A DNA stretch of 64,000 bases from an uncultured Haliea sp. GTDB lineage: Bacteria > Pseudomonadota > Gammaproteobacteria > Pseudomonadales > Halieaceae. The stretch spans positions 52,241-116,240 of the forward strand of contig CAMYIZ010000067.1 in assembly GCA_947258585.1 (NCBI GenBank), written 5' to 3'. Numbering within the stretch: the first letter of the stretch is position 1; every line of letters starts with the position of its first letter. This document shows, in pieces, positions 14,385-23,706 of the stretch. The translations under genes and the position numbers were made by a program. Under the pieces are notes generated by a model, which worked only from the letters and a program-made list of their open reading frames with translations, was not told where the DNA came from and did no database searches.

Positions 14385-14429
14385 CACAGCATCTGGTAGT
14401 CAGCTGGCAATGGACCACAAGATGCTGTG
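14385..14429 (-). repeat. 10-bp inverted repeat between parB and the atp promoter
   Basis: CACAGCATCT (14385-14394) and AGATGCTGTG (14420-14429) are perfect complements separated by 25 bases, starting 18 bases after the parB stop. It could be the parAB terminator stem, though no U-tract follows it. Confidence 0.5.
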
Positions 14430-14446
14430 GTGATGCTTTTCCACAA

Positions 14447-15328
14447 CTATTTGATATGACTGAGAATACCGTCCAGTTCATCGAGACTGTTATAGCTCAG
14501 GACCAGCTTGCCCTTGCCCTTGGCACCGTGCTGGATCAACACCCTGGCACCCAGCCGCTGCGACAGATCGTCCTGCAGCTGGCGGATATTGGGGTCCATG
14601 CGAGCGGGCTCCGGCGCCGGCGCCTCCTGCCGCGCCAGCAGATTCCGCACCAGCGCCTCCGTCTGGCGCACCGACATGCCCTTGCCCACAACCGTGCGCG
14701 CTGCCTGGGACTGATGCGTGCCGGTCAGGGCGAGGAGTGCGCGGGCATGTCCCATCTCCATGTCGCCCCGCTCCAGCAGCAGACGCACGTCTTCCTGCAG
14801 TGACATCAGGCGCAGCAGGTTGGCGATGGTTGACCTGGACTTGCCCACGGCGTCGGCGACTTCCTGCTGGGTCAGGTCAAACTCCTGTTGTAGGCGTTGC
14901 AGGGCGACCGCCTCCTCTATCGGGTTGAGGTCTTCACGCTGGATGTTCTCGATCAGGGCCATGGCAATCGCCGACTCGTCACTGACGTCGCGGATCACCG
15001 CCGGCACCTGGTCGAGGCCGGCCAGCTGGGCCGCGCGCCAGCGACGTTCGCCGGCAATGATTTCGTACTTGCGATCGGAGATCGGCCGCACCACGATGGG
15101 TTGCATGATCCCCTGGACGCGGATGCTTTCGGCGAGTTCCTGCAGGGATTCCGGGTCTATGTCGCGCCGCGGCTGGTACTTGCCGCGCTGGATAAGGTCG
15201 ACGGGTATTTCCTTGAGGACATGCTGCTCGGCACCCTCCGCTGCAGTGTCGTCGATCGCGCGGCTGGCGTTGCCCGCCCCCAGCAGGGCGTCGAGCCCGC
15301 GTCCCAGGCCTTTTTTCCTTGCCGTCAT
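14447..15328 (-). CDS. parB: Chromosome-partitioning protein ParB
   Basis: CTP-dependent clamp that loads at parS and organises the origin region. At 293 residues it shows the N-terminal KKGLGRGLDALLG (ParA-stimulating segment), the GERRWRAAQLAGL CTP-binding box, the HTH LTQQEVADAVGKSRSTIANL and a C-terminal dimerisation domain. The ATG at 15328 overlaps the parA stop (TGATG); a GTG one codon upstream is possible. Its cognate sites are the two parS palindromes in recF. Confidence 0.97.
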   Translation of the reverse strand: MTARKKGLGRGLDALLGAGNASRAIDDTAAEGAEQHVLKEIPVDLIQRGKYQPRRDIDPESLQELAESIRVQGIMQPIVVRPISDRKYEIIAGERRWRAAQLAGLDQVPAVIRDVSDESAIAMALIENIQREDLNPIEEAVALQRLQQEFDLTQQEVADAVGKSRSTIANLLRLMSLQEDVRLLLERGDMEMGHARALLALTGTHQSQAARTVVGKGMSVRQTEALVRNLLARQEAPAPEPARMDPNIRQLQDDLSQRLGARVLIQHGAKGKGKLVLSYNSLDELDGILSHIK

Positions 15329-16143
15329 CACACTCTCCCCTGGTCTGCTGCCAGCGAGCTGGCAGGAAGGTGCCGGCGTTTCTCTTCGCGCCGGATAATT
15401 TCCCCCGCCAACGCCATGTAGGCCTTGGCCCCGCGGGAGTAGCGATCATAGTACATGGCCGGCAAGCCGTGGCTTGGGGCTTCCGCCAGACGGACGTTGC
15501 GCGGAATCACCGTGCGATAGACTGCCTCGCCGAAATGCTGGTGCAACTGGGTCGAAACCTCGTTGGTCAGGCTGTTGCGGGGATCGTACATGGTGCGCAA
15601 AATTCCCTCGATCTGCAGGTCCGGGTTCACGGACTCCCCGATTCGCCGGATAGTACTGATCAGCGCGGACAGTCCCTCCAGCGCGAAATACTCACACTGC
15701 ATGGCAATCAGCACGCCGTCCGCAGCCACCAGCGCGTTCAGGGTCAACATGTTCAGGGAAGGGGGGCAGTCGATCAGAATGTAGTCGTAGCGCTCGCGGA
15801 CTTCCTGCAGAGCTGCGTTCAGACGCCTCTCCCTGTGTTCGAGTCCAATCAGTTCCACCTCAGCCGCAGTGAGATCACTGTTGGCGGGAAGGACATCGAA
15901 TTCACCCTCGGGGACGCGCTGGGTAATGAGGTGTACCGGGGCACGGTGGACCAACACATCGTAGATGCTGCGCTCGACAGCGTGCTTGTCCACACCACTG
16001 CCCATGGTGGCATTGCCCTGGGGATCGAGATCCACCAGCAGCAGGCGTTTTTTCATGGCCGCCAGTGAGGCGGCCAGGTTTACACAGCTGGTGGTCTTGC
16101 CAACTCCACCCTTCTGGTTTGCTATTGCAAGAATTCTGGCCAA
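15328..16143 (-). CDS. parA: Chromosome-partitioning ATPase ParA
   Basis: Deviant Walker A ATPase that moves ParB-bound origins over the nucleoid. The protein starts ARILAIANQKGGVGKTT right after a TTG codon at 16143, which has GGGG eight bases upstream. The only in-frame alternatives are far upstream inside rsmG sequence, so TTG is the likely start, giving 271 residues. DYILIDCPPSL is the Walker B region. It forms an operon with parB. Confidence 0.95.
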   Translation of the reverse strand: MARILAIANQKGGVGKTTSCVNLAASLAAMKKRLLLVDLDPQGNATMGSGVDKHAVERSIYDVLVHRAPVHLITQRVPEGEFDVLPANSDLTAAEVELIGLEHRERRLNAALQEVRERYDYILIDCPPSLNMLTLNALVAADGVLIAMQCEYFALEGLSALISTIRRIGESVNPDLQIEGILRTMYDPRNSLTNEVSTQLHQHFGEAVYRTVIPRNVRLAEAPSHGLPAMYYDRYSRGAKAYMALAGEIIRREEKRRHLPASSLAADQGRV

Positions 16144-16165
16144 AGCATTTTCCCCGGTTGTTCGG

Positions 16166-16861
16166 CTAATGCGGGTTGAGGATAGCAGTGGCAGCGAGGG
16201 AAAGCTCCACCAGATGGCGTTGTTCATCCAACCCGGGCACCAGCAGCGGGTGGATACCCAGCACCCGGCACTGTCCTGCGAGCGCCGCAATCTCCTCCTC
16301 GGGGCGCGCTCCCTTCATGGCGAGAAACACGCCATCGGGCTGCAGCAAATGCCCTGCGCCGGCTACCATGTCCAGCAGCGAAGCGAAGGCCCGGGACAAC
16401 ACCACATCAAACCCCCTGGCGGGGGTAAACGCTTCAACCCGGGCGTGATGAATGGTGACATTGGACAGCGCGAGAGCGGTTTTTACCTGGAACAGGAACC
16501 GGGTTTTTTTCCCATTGCTGTCCAGCAGGTGGAACTCCCGCTCTGGAAACATGATCGCCAGGGGGATTCCGGGCAGTCCTGCGCCGGTACCGACATCGAT
16601 ACACCGGTGACCAGAAAGCCGGGGTACCAGGGCCAGGCTGTCGAGCAGATGGCGGGTCACCATGTCTGCCGGCTCGCGCACGGCGGTCAGGTTATAGGCC
16701 CGGTTCCACTTGCACAGGAGAGTGAGATATTCCAGTAGCTGCGCCTGCTGGGTGTCACTGCTGCGAAGGCCCAGCGCAGCGATTCCCCGGGACAACTGGC
16801 TGGCGAGCGCGGTTTCCAAATCAGGCGGACTTGCGGTCGGTTGCACGATCCAGGGCGCCAC
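16166..16861 (-). CDS. rsmG: 16S rRNA (guanine-527-N7)-methyltransferase
   Basis: SAM-dependent methyltransferase (formerly gidB) modifying G527 of 16S rRNA. The SAM-binding motif is [19 protein letters not shown], and RAFASLLDM lies downstream. The frame starts with GTG at 16861 inside the mnmG 3' end (41-base overlap, giving 231 residues); a GTG at 16846 or a TTG at 16819 is also possible, so the N terminus is uncertain. It lies between mnmG and parA. Confidence 0.94.
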   Translation of the reverse strand: MAPWIVQPTASPPDLETALASQLSRGIAALGLRSSDTQQAQLLEYLTLLCKWNRAYNLTAVREPADMVTRHLLDSLALVPRLSGHRCIDVGTGAGLPGIPLAIMFPEREFHLLDSNGKKTRFLFQVKTALALSNVTIHHARVEAFTPARGFDVVLSRAFASLLDMVAGAGHLLQPDGVFLAMKGARPEEEIAALAGQCRVLGIHPLLVPGLDEQRHLVELSLAATAILNPH

Positions 16862-18719
16862 GCTTTTTCAGGTAGATCAACAGCAGCGAAATGGCCGCCG
16901 GGGTAACGCCCGGGATTCGCCCCGCCCTGGCGAGTGTCTCCGGGCGCGCCTGGCTCAGCTTCTGCCGTACCTCGTGGGACAGGCCGTCTACCGCGGTGTA
17001 GTCCAGCGACGCCGGGAGTACCGTGTTCTCGAACCGCCGCAGGCGCTCGACCTCCTCCTGCTGGCGATCGATATAACCTGCATACTTGGCCTGGATCTCG
17101 ACCTGTTCCGCCGCTTGCTCGTCAGCCAGCGGCTCGCCCTTGAGTCCGGCAATATCCCGATAACTGATTCCCGGGCGCTTCAACAGGTCCGCAAGGGAAT
17201 ATTCGCGGGTGAGCGGTGCCTTGAGTTTCGGTTCCAGGCTGGCCGCCTGGGGCGTTGAAGGGTGTACCCAGGTCGTGGCGAGACGCCGGGTTTCCTGCTC
17301 TATGGCGTCGCGCTTGCGGGCAAAACGCTGCCAGCGCGCATCGTCCACCAGACCGAGTTCGCGTCCCCTGGTGGTCAGGCGCAGATCCGCGTTGTCTTCC
17401 CGCAGCAGTAAGCGGTATTCGGCACGGGAGGTAAACATTCGATAGGGTTCGCGGGTACCCATGGTGATGAGGTCGTCCACCAGGACACCGATGTAGGCTT
17501 CATCCCGGCGCGGGCACCAGGGCTCGCGGCCCTGCGCTGCCAGCGCGGCGTTCAGCCCCGCCAGCAAACCCTGGGCGGCGGCTTCTTCGTAACCGGTGGT
17601 GCCGTTGATCTGGCCGGCGAAATAGAGGCCGGGAACAGCGCGGGTCTGCAGGGAGTAATCCAGGTCACGGGGGTCGAAGAAGTCGTACTCGATCGCATAC
17701 CCGGGCCGGGTTATGTGAGCATTCTCGAAGCCGCGGATAGACCGCACCAGGGCATACTGCACATCGAAGGGCAGGCTGGTGGAAATGCCATTGGGGTACA
17801 GCTCGCTGGTAGACAGCCCTTCAGGTTCCACAAACACCTGATGCGAATTTTTGTCGGCGAAGCGGTGTATCTTGTCCTCAATGCTCGGGCAATAGCGCGG
17901 ACCTATGCCTTCGATCACCCCGGAGTACATGGGGGAGCGGTCCAGTCCGCCGCGGATAATCTCGTGGGTGTCGGCGTTGGTGTGAGTGATCCAGCAACAG
18001 CGCTGGTCCGGGCGCTCGTCGGTGCTGCCCAGAAACGACATGGGTGGAGCGTCAGCGTCACCCCACTGCTGTTCCAGCTGGCTGAAATCCACGCTGCGCG
18101 CGTCGATGCGCGGCGGCGTACCTGTCTTCAGGCGTTCCACGCGCAGCGGCAATTCCCGCAGGCGCTGTGCCAGGGCGATGGACGGCGGGTCTCCCGCGCG
18201 GCCTCCGGCACTGTTTTCCAGGCCGATGTGGATCTTGCCGCCGAGGAAGGTTCCCGTCGTCAGCACAACCGTGGGTGCCCGGAATACCAGTCCCATCTGG
18301 GTAATGGCGCCGGCAACACGGCCATTTTCGATCAGCAGGTCGTCTACCGGCTGCTGGAAAATTGACAGCCCGGGTTGGGATTCCAGGATCTCGCGGATGG
18401 CATTGCGATACAGGACGCGATCAGCCTGGACCCGGGTAGCGCGCACCGCTGGTCCCTTGCGCGCGTTGAGTACCCGGAACTGGATCCCCGCACGGTCGGT
18501 TGCCCGGGCCATGGCGCCGCCCAGGGCATCGACTTCGCGCACCAGGTGGCTCTTGCCAATACCGCCGATCGCCGGGTTGCAGGACATCTGTCCCAGCGTA
18601 TCGACACTGTGGGTCAACAGCAGGGTCCGGGAGCCCATGCGCGCCGCAGCCAGGCAGGCCTCGGTCCCGGCATGGCCGCCGCCGATCACGATGACATCGT
18701 ATGTTTGCTGGTATTCCAC
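16821..18719 (-). CDS. mnmG: tRNA uridine-5-carboxymethylaminomethyl modification enzyme MnmG
   Basis: FAD-dependent partner of MnmE in wobble uridine-34 modification. The start is a GTG at 18719 ([20 protein letters not shown]) with AGAGG nine bases upstream; 632 residues, near the family norm of 629. The dinucleotide-binding GGGHAGTE, the SIEDKIHRF region and a C-terminal helical MnmE/tRNA-binding domain are visible. It has its own promoter (18766-18794) and leads into rsmG. Confidence 0.96.
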   Translation of the reverse strand: MEYQQTYDVIVIGGGHAGTEACLAAARMGSRTLLLTHSVDTLGQMSCNPAIGGIGKSHLVREVDALGGAMARATDRAGIQFRVLNARKGPAVRATRVQADRVLYRNAIREILESQPGLSIFQQPVDDLLIENGRVAGAITQMGLVFRAPTVVLTTGTFLGGKIHIGLENSAGGRAGDPPSIALAQRLRELPLRVERLKTGTPPRIDARSVDFSQLEQQWGDADAPPMSFLGSTDERPDQRCCWITHTNADTHEIIRGGLDRSPMYSGVIEGIGPRYCPSIEDKIHRFADKNSHQVFVEPEGLSTSELYPNGISTSLPFDVQYALVRSIRGFENAHITRPGYAIEYDFFDPRDLDYSLQTRAVPGLYFAGQINGTTGYEEAAAQGLLAGLNAALAAQGREPWCPRRDEAYIGVLVDDLITMGTREPYRMFTSRAEYRLLLREDNADLRLTTRGRELGLVDDARWQRFARKRDAIEQETRRLATTWVHPSTPQAASLEPKLKAPLTREYSLADLLKRPGISYRDIAGLKGEPLADEQAAEQVEIQAKYAGYIDRQQEEVERLRRFENTVLPASLDYTAVDGLSHEVRQKLSQARPETLARAGRIPGVTPAAISLLLIYLKKRGALDRATDRKSA

Positions 18720-18765
18720 GCCTGTCTGCCTCTGGTTGACCCGGATATGTTTCACCGGGTGGCGG

Positions 18766-18794
18766 ATTATACGGCCGCAATGCCGGTTGTACAA
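18766..18794 (-). promoter_or_regulatory. Sigma70 promoter of mnmG
   Basis: On the minus strand TTGTAC (18794-18789) and a perfect TATAAT (18771-18766) are spaced by 17 bases. The 5' leader to the mnmG GTG would be about 40 bases. Confidence 0.65.
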
Positions 18795-18982
18795 AATATG
18801 TTCCGCCGCACGACGTCTGGCCGGTGGACTATTTCCGGCAGAACCGGATTATCACTAATGACAGGTATTATTTATTTCTTGTATATAGGTAGATAGAGTT
18901 AATGTAGTTATTACTGGGGCGCCGCCGTTCTGTGTGTATCCCGGTTTTTACTCGTAAAATCAGTCTGTTGAGCTCCTGACAA

Positions 18983-19018
18983 GCTTGCGGGTAAACGCTG
19001 TACCTGACGCCCGCAAGC
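18983..19018. repeat. 9-bp inverted repeat in the mnmE-mnmG spacer
   Basis: GCTTGCGGG (18983-18991) and CCCGCAAGC (19010-19018) pair perfectly around an 18-base loop. It lies about 200 bases after the mnmE stop and could be a terminator stem, but no U-run follows on the minus strand. Confidence 0.45.
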
Positions 19019-19218
19019 GGTGGGTGGACTGGGGAGGAAATCGCAGGCCCTGCACCCGTTCAACCGGGCTGACCGGGTTACCCAACTTTCATGCCCGGCT
19101 TGCCCCCTCAGCTATCCACAGTGTTATCCAGTCGGGGACGCACTGCCTGTCACCTGGGGACAAGGTGTTGGGAACACCATGCCGAAGCTGTGCACGGGCC
19201 GTGGATGGCGGGAATTTT

Positions 19219-20598
19219 CTATTTACCGATGCAAAAACTGGAAAAAATTGCCCCCAGGAGTTCGTCGCTGGTTATTTTTCCGGTAATAGTTCCCAGCGTG
19301 TCGTGGCAGGCCCTGAGGTCCTCTGCCAGTAACTCTCCCGCCCCCGCCTCTTCCAGCTGGCGACGGCCACTGTCGAGAAAGCTCGCAGCCTGTTGCAGCG
19401 CCTGCAGGTGACGACGCCTTGCGCTGAAGCTACTGCTGTCGCCTTCGTGATAATTCATGCTGTCCTTCAGGTGTTGTCGCAACAGCTCCACGCCGTTGCC
19501 CTGCTTGGCCGACAGCCGGACCACGGTATGTTCGCCGGACTCCTGCAGAGCGGGGGGCAGGGAGGCGAGATCACACTTGTTGTGGATCACGGTAACCGGG
19601 ATGTTTCCCGACAGCATGCCCGCCTCCCTGGGCCACAGCTCGGAAGGGGGCGCGGCCAGATTCTCCCGGGTCATGTCCAGCACCAGCAGCACGCGGTCTG
19701 CGCTGGCAATTTCGACCTGGGCGCGACGGATGCCCTCCTGCTCAACGGCATCGACGCTGTCGCGCAGACCCGCGGTGTCAACGATATGCAGGGGCATCCC
19801 GTCGATCTGGATATGTTCCCTGAGGACGTCCCGGGTAGTGCCTTCGACGGGGGTAACGATCGCCGTATCCTGCCCCGCCAGTGCATTCAGCAGACTGGAT
19901 TTGCCGGCGTTGGGCCGGCCCGCAATCACGACTTTCATTCCTTCCTGCAGCAGGCTGCCCTGGTGGGCGCTGTCCAGCACGGATTGAAGTTGCCGCGTCA
20001 GTTCCCGCAGTTCGCCGGCAACGCGGCCATCGGCGAGGAAGTCGATCTCCTCTTCGGGAAAGTCGATGGCGGCTTCTACATAGATACGGAGCCTGGTGAC
20101 ACCTTCCACCAGCTCATTCACCAGGCGGGAAAACTCACCCTGCAGGGAGCGGTGCGCATTGCGTGCTGCCTGTTCCGTGGTGCTGTTGATAAGGTCGGCG
20201 ATGGCTTCGGCCTGGGCCAGGTCGAGTTTGTCGTTCAGATAGGCGCGCTCGGAAAATTCCCCGGGTCGGGCCTGGCGAGCCCCCGCTTCGAGACAAGCGC
20301 GCAGCAACAGGTCGAGGATTATCGGGCCACCGTGGCCCTGGAGTTCCACAACGTCCTCCCCGGTGAAGGAGTGGGGCCCGGGAAAATACAGGGCGATACC
20401 GGTGTCCACCACCTCGCCGGAGAGTTCGCGAAAATAACAAAAATGGGCGTGCCTGGACTGCAGTGGGGAGCCCGTCAGGCGTTGGCCGATTTGTCTGGCC
20501 GCGGGCCCTGACAGGCGGATGATGCCGATCCCGCCCCTGCCGGGGGCAGTGGCGACAGCGACGATGGTATCTGCATCCGGGGCGAGGGCGGAAGTCAT
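19219..20598 (-). CDS. mnmE: tRNA modification GTPase MnmE
   Basis: GTPase partner of MnmG. The ATG at 20598 ([20 protein letters not shown]) is chosen over the longer open frame because it matches the family start; 459 residues. The N-terminal folate-binding domain, a central helical domain, a Ras-like G domain with [14 protein letters not shown] (G1) and NKCD (G4), and the catalytic C-terminal CIGK are all present. It lies 43 bases after yidC, last in the rpmH operon. Confidence 0.97.
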   Translation of the reverse strand: MTSALAPDADTIVAVATAPGRGGIGIIRLSGPAARQIGQRLTGSPLQSRHAHFCYFRELSGEVVDTGIALYFPGPHSFTGEDVVELQGHGGPIILDLLLRACLEAGARQARPGEFSERAYLNDKLDLAQAEAIADLINSTTEQAARNAHRSLQGEFSRLVNELVEGVTRLRIYVEAAIDFPEEEIDFLADGRVAGELRELTRQLQSVLDSAHQGSLLQEGMKVVIAGRPNAGKSSLLNALAGQDTAIVTPVEGTTRDVLREHIQIDGMPLHIVDTAGLRDSVDAVEQEGIRRAQVEIASADRVLLVLDMTRENLAAPPSELWPREAGMLSGNIPVTVIHNKCDLASLPPALQESGEHTVVRLSAKQGNGVELLRQHLKDSMNYHEGDSSSFSARRRHLQALQQAASFLDSGRRQLEEAGAGELLAEDLRACHDTLGTITGKITSDELLGAIFSSFCIGK

Positions 20599-20641
20599 GG
20601 CGCCAGTATAGGCTGGCCCGTGGCTGCGCGGTATCGCGGCA

Positions 20642-22363
20642 TCAGGCCTTGGCTTTGGCCGCGCTGTTCTCGATCTGCCTGGTGATGACATATTGCTGAG
20701 CCATCGACAGCAGGTTGTTGACCACCCAGTACAGCACCAGCCCCGCCGGGAACCAGAGGAAGAAGAACGTGAAGATCACCGGGAGCCACTGCATGATCTT
20801 GGCCTGCATCGGGTCCGGCGGTGGCGGGTTGAGTTTTTGCATGAACCACATGCTGGCACCCATTAGCAGCGGTAGCACAAAGTAGGGGTCCATCACCGAG
20901 AGGTCGTCGATCCACAGGAAGAAGGGTGCGTGACGCAGTTCCACGCTCTCCATCAGCACCCAGTACAGGGCGATGAAAACCGGCATCTGCACCAGCACCG
21001 GCAGGCACCCACCCATGGGATTGATCTTTTCCTTCCGGTACAGCTCCATCATGGCCTGTGACTGCTTGGTCTTGTCGTCCGCGTGTTGCTCGCGGATGTC
21101 CTGCATTTTCGGCGCCACCCGGCGCATGTTGGCCATTGAGCGGTAGCTGGTGGCTGACAGTTTAAAGAAGGCCGCCTTGATGAGAACCGTCAGGGCAATA
21201 ATTGACAGGCCCCAGTTTCCGAGCAGATCGTGGATCCTGGTCAGCAGCCAGAACAGGGGCTGGGCAATCCACCAGAGCCAGCCGTAGTCCACGCTCAATT
21301 CCAGGAAGGGCGATATTTCCTCCAACCGGTACTGGTCCTTTGGACCGGCATAGAATTGCGCGCCGACGGAACCCTGCTGGCCGGGGTCCAGAGTCAGGGG
21401 CGGGCTGGTGAAGCCTGCAATATTAAAACCGCCGGGGGTGACGCGGGTGCTGTAGTTGTGACTCTGGTCCGGGTTGGGAATCCAGGCGCTGAGGAAGTAG
21501 TGCTGGATCATGGCGATCCAGCCGCCAGGCAGCTGCTCGCGGAAGGGCTCTTCTCTCATGTCCTTGAAACTGAATTTGGTGAAGCGCTCATCGGGCTGGG
21601 TAATGGCGGCACCCAAAAAGGGTTTCAGGCCCATGCCGCTGGTGTCCGCCGTGGGATCTTTGCTGTTGTCGCGCTTGATTTGCCCAAACAGGTTGCCCTG
21701 CCAGCGCTCGGAGCTCTGGTTGTCGACGATGTAGCTGACGTCCAGCAGGTAGTCGCCCCGGCGCAGGGTAAAGCGCTTGCTTATGCTGACCGCCCCTTGG
21801 CCTTCCCAGAGCAGATCAATGACCAGTGTGTCCTGGCCTGGGGCAAGTTCGTAATTTCGGGCGGCGGCGGTAAATTGCGCCCTCTCCTGACTGTCGATTC
21901 CATCGGGGCCGATCAATCCACTCTGGGCGACATAGGTGCGGCGTTCGTTCTGTTCCAGCAACACAAAGGGCTGGTTGGGTTTGTCGATGTCCTCCAGATG
22001 TTCTGGCAGGGCCAGTTCGATGATATCCCCGCCGGCGAGATCAATTGCCATTTGTACAACGTCGGTGCGCACAAAGACGATTCGTTGTTCCGCGGTGGCG
22101 GTGGTTTCGACACTGGCGGGCTGTGCGTCGTCCGCGGATTGCGGTGCGCGCGGCAGGTCTTCATTTGTGCTGGCAACCGCGGGTTCCTCAACGGAGGGCA
22201 GTTCCGGGAGTGAGTTGCCGGGGGCTTCAGCGCCATTGAGCAGCCGCGTTGCGGTCGGTTGGGACGCAGTGGTTCTGGCTTCCTTGAAAGTGACCCACTC
22301 GGTCAGCAACATGAATGACAGCAGGGCGAAGGCGCCGATCAGCAGAGTGCGTTGCAAATCCAT
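20642..22363 (-). CDS. yidC: Membrane protein insertase YidC
   Basis: Inserts and folds inner-membrane proteins such as Fo subunits. At 573 residues it has an N-terminal anchor ([20 protein letters not shown]), a large periplasmic domain (about 60-340), and the five-helix core from about 350 with [11 protein letters not shown] and the conserved C-terminal helices ending [13 protein letters not shown]. It follows yidD by 19 bases. Confidence 0.97.
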   Translation of the reverse strand: MDLQRTLLIGAFALLSFMLLTEWVTFKEARTTASQPTATRLLNGAEAPGNSLPELPSVEEPAVASTNEDLPRAPQSADDAQPASVETTATAEQRIVFVRTDVVQMAIDLAGGDIIELALPEHLEDIDKPNQPFVLLEQNERRTYVAQSGLIGPDGIDSQERAQFTAAARNYELAPGQDTLVIDLLWEGQGAVSISKRFTLRRGDYLLDVSYIVDNQSSERWQGNLFGQIKRDNSKDPTADTSGMGLKPFLGAAITQPDERFTKFSFKDMREEPFREQLPGGWIAMIQHYFLSAWIPNPDQSHNYSTRVTPGGFNIAGFTSPPLTLDPGQQGSVGAQFYAGPKDQYRLEEISPFLELSVDYGWLWWIAQPLFWLLTRIHDLLGNWGLSIIALTVLIKAAFFKLSATSYRSMANMRRVAPKMQDIREQHADDKTKQSQAMMELYRKEKINPMGGCLPVLVQMPVFIALYWVLMESVELRHAPFFLWIDDLSVMDPYFVLPLLMGASMWFMQKLNPPPPDPMQAKIMQWLPVIFTFFFLWFPAGLVLYWVVNNLLSMAQQYVITRQIENSAAKAKA

Positions 22364-22382
22364 AAGCAGTGGTCAGCTTTTG

Positions 22383-22610
22383 TCAGTGAGTGTGGTTGCA
22401 GGGCGGTACCGGGTCGAAGCCGCCTTCGTGCCAGGGATGGCATTTGCCGATGCGACGCAGCGTCAGGTAACTGCCCTTGAACACGCCGTGCAGGGCAATG
22501 GCATCCTGCGCATAGTGGGAGCAGCTGGGATGGAACCGGCAATTGTTCCCCAGCAGGGGACTGACGACATAGCGATACACGGAAATGACAGCGATCAGTA
22601 GCTTGCGCAT
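22383..22610 (-). CDS. yidD: Membrane protein insertion efficiency factor YidD
   Basis: Small membrane-associated helper of YidC, 75 residues. The ATG at 22610 overlaps the rnpA stop as TGATG. The family core NCRFHPSCSHYA and KCHPWHEGGFDPVP is intact with its conserved cysteines. Confidence 0.95.
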   Translation of the reverse strand: MRKLLIAVISVYRYVVSPLLGNNCRFHPSCSHYAQDAIALHGVFKGSYLTLRRIGKCHPWHEGGFDPVPPCNHTH

Positions 22611-23014
22611 CAGTTGCCTCTGGATGGCGGGATCATGGCGGCCTTGCGGGTCAGCTTCTGCCACTGTTCCCCCAGGGTCGCGAACAGCGCGGTGTTGTCG
22701 AGCTCGTCCAGCCCCCTGCGAGCCAGGAAAACGATGTCCAGCGGTGGCTCGGCCGGAGGAAGTTGCCGAAACAGTTCCCGGGCGACGCGTTTGATCCGGT
22801 TACGCTGGACAGCTTTGCGAACGTTTTTCTTTGCAATAACCAGCCCCAGTCGGGACCTGGGCGTTTCGCTGTGGCGGGCCAGCAGCAGCAGGTGCCGATG
22901 CGAGGCCTTGACTACAGCACCATCAAAGACAGCCCGGTACTGGGCTGCTGTAAGCAGGCGCCGGGACTTGTCAAATCCGGCAGAGGTCTTCTCGCAATCA
23001 GCGATGGCGCCCAC
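22610..23014 (-). CDS. rnpA: Ribonuclease P protein component
   Basis: Basic protein that assists the RNase P RNA in 5' tRNA maturation. The RNR signature RNRIKRVARELFR is clear. The frame opens at GTG (23014), 16 bases from the rpmH stop, giving 134 residues; the SD is weak and a start nearer FDKSRRLL is possible. The RNA subunit gene (rnpB) is not in the window. Confidence 0.94.
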   Translation of the reverse strand: MGAIADCEKTSAGFDKSRRLLTAAQYRAVFDGAVVKASHRHLLLLARHSETPRSRLGLVIAKKNVRKAVQRNRIKRVARELFRQLPPAEPPLDIVFLARRGLDELDNTALFATLGEQWQKLTRKAAMIPPSRGN

Positions 23015-23029
23015 GCAGGAAACAGCTCA

Positions 23030-23164
23030 TCAGGCGGCGAGACGCTTGCGACCTTTGGCCCGGCGGCGGCTCAGGACCAGGCGGCCGTTCTTGGTGGCCA
23101 TCCGCGAACGGAAGCCGTGTGTGCGCTTGCGCTTGAGTACGCTGGGCTGGAATGTTCTTTTCAT
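23030..23164 (-). CDS. rpmH: 50S ribosomal protein L34
   Basis: A 44-residue product too short for most ORF filters. It starts [20 protein letters not shown] and ends GRKRLAA, the standard L34 sequence. It is the first gene of the rpmH-rnpA-yidD-yidC-mnmE operon. Confidence 0.97.
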   Translation of the reverse strand: MKRTFQPSVLKRKRTHGFRSRMATKNGRLVLSRRRAKGRKRLAA

Positions 23165-23180
23165 GACGCTAATCCAATAG

Positions 23181-23189
23181 TGTGTATAG
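23181..23189 (-). promoter_or_regulatory. DnaA-box-like site (one mismatch)
   Basis: TGTGTATAG reads CTATACACA on the minus strand, one mismatch from TTATACACA. It lies just upstream of rpmH. Confidence 0.4.
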
Positions 23190-23265
23190 ATAGAAGATAG
23201 TCGCCGCCGGACGCCTGGGTGTTGCTTGCGGGCCCCGGAAAAGCAGACTGCAAAAAAGGTTGGGT

Positions 23266-23294
23266 ATTCTAGAGAAATGGGGCGCGTAATTCAA
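23266..23294 (-). promoter_or_regulatory. Sigma70 promoter of the rpmH operon
   Basis: On the minus strand TTGAAT (23294-23289) and TAGAAT (23271-23266) are separated by 17 bases, about 100 bases upstream of rpmH. Confidence 0.6.
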
Positions 23295-23446
23295 TGCGTA
23301 CCCCAGCCTTTATTTACGGGACCTGGCGGGAACTTCACAGCCGGGTTTGGGCGCCTTGGCCGGGTGCTTTTCCGGCACGGTGGAAACCCAGCAATAGCGC
23401 GGGCTGCAGCCATCAGTACACATCTTGCCCCAAAACTATTAACAGC

Positions 23447-23455
23447 TTATACACA
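23447..23455 (+). promoter_or_regulatory. DnaA box
   Basis: TTATACACA is a perfect match to TTATNCACA, about 60 bases left of the AT-rich tract. Confidence 0.75.
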
Positions 23456-23469
23456 GAAAAAAATACTCC

Positions 23470-23478
23470 TGTGGATTC
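23470..23478 (-). promoter_or_regulatory. Degenerate DnaA-box-like site
   Basis: TGTGGATTC differs from TGTGGATAA at its outer bases. It lies 14 bases from the consensus box at 23447. Confidence 0.3.
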
Positions 23479-23565
23479 CTGACCTGGGTGGTCAATAAGT
23501 GCACGATTCTGTTTCAACGCATTGAAATATAAAGATAAAAAATTGTAGATGAAATTTCGTTGAGG

Positions 23566-23574
23566 TGTGGATAA
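23566..23574 (-). promoter_or_regulatory. DnaA box
   Basis: TGTGGATAA is the exact complement of TTATCCACA, next to the AT-rich tract. Confidence 0.75.
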
Positions 23575-23681
23575 CTCGTGAAAAGGGGAGTATCATCGCT
23601 CGTCCGGCCAGCAGAGAACCGGGTTGCTAACAAGACTTAGCAGTCGCACGTCAACAAACAGCTTTGGGAGAAGGACTAGTG

Positions 23682-23690
23682 TTATCAACA
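23682..23690 (+). promoter_or_regulatory. DnaA-box-like site next to the dnaA start
   Basis: TTATCAACA has one mismatch to TTATCCACA and lies 17 bases before the dnaA TTG, where it could support autoregulation. Confidence 0.45.
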
Positions 23691-23706
23691 GTCCTGGGGG
23701 ACAGTT

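Larger units (their letters stand above)
18720..19218. other. About 500-base mnmE-mnmG spacer
   Basis: No coding region is convincing here. It contains the mnmG promoter, an AT-rich stretch around 18850-18910, a 9-bp inverted repeat at 18983-19018, and a DnaA-box-like CTATCCACA at 19113-19121 (one mismatch from TTATCCACA). E. coli oriC lies next to mnmG, so the region deserves comparison with the rpmH-dnaA spacer, though the latter looks better. Confidence 0.6.
23165..23706. other. Probable chromosomal replication origin (oriC), rpmH-dnaA spacer
   Basis: A 540-base non-coding region between rpmH and dnaA, where oriC lies in Pseudomonas. It contains two consensus DnaA boxes (23447-23455 and 23566-23574), near-matches at 23181, 23470 and 23682, and an AT-rich tract at about 23519-23557 that is a candidate unwinding element. 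A short inverted repeat TTTCAACGCATTGAAA lies at 23512-23527. I see no GATC sites in the spacer, unlike E. coli oriC. Confidence 0.75.
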
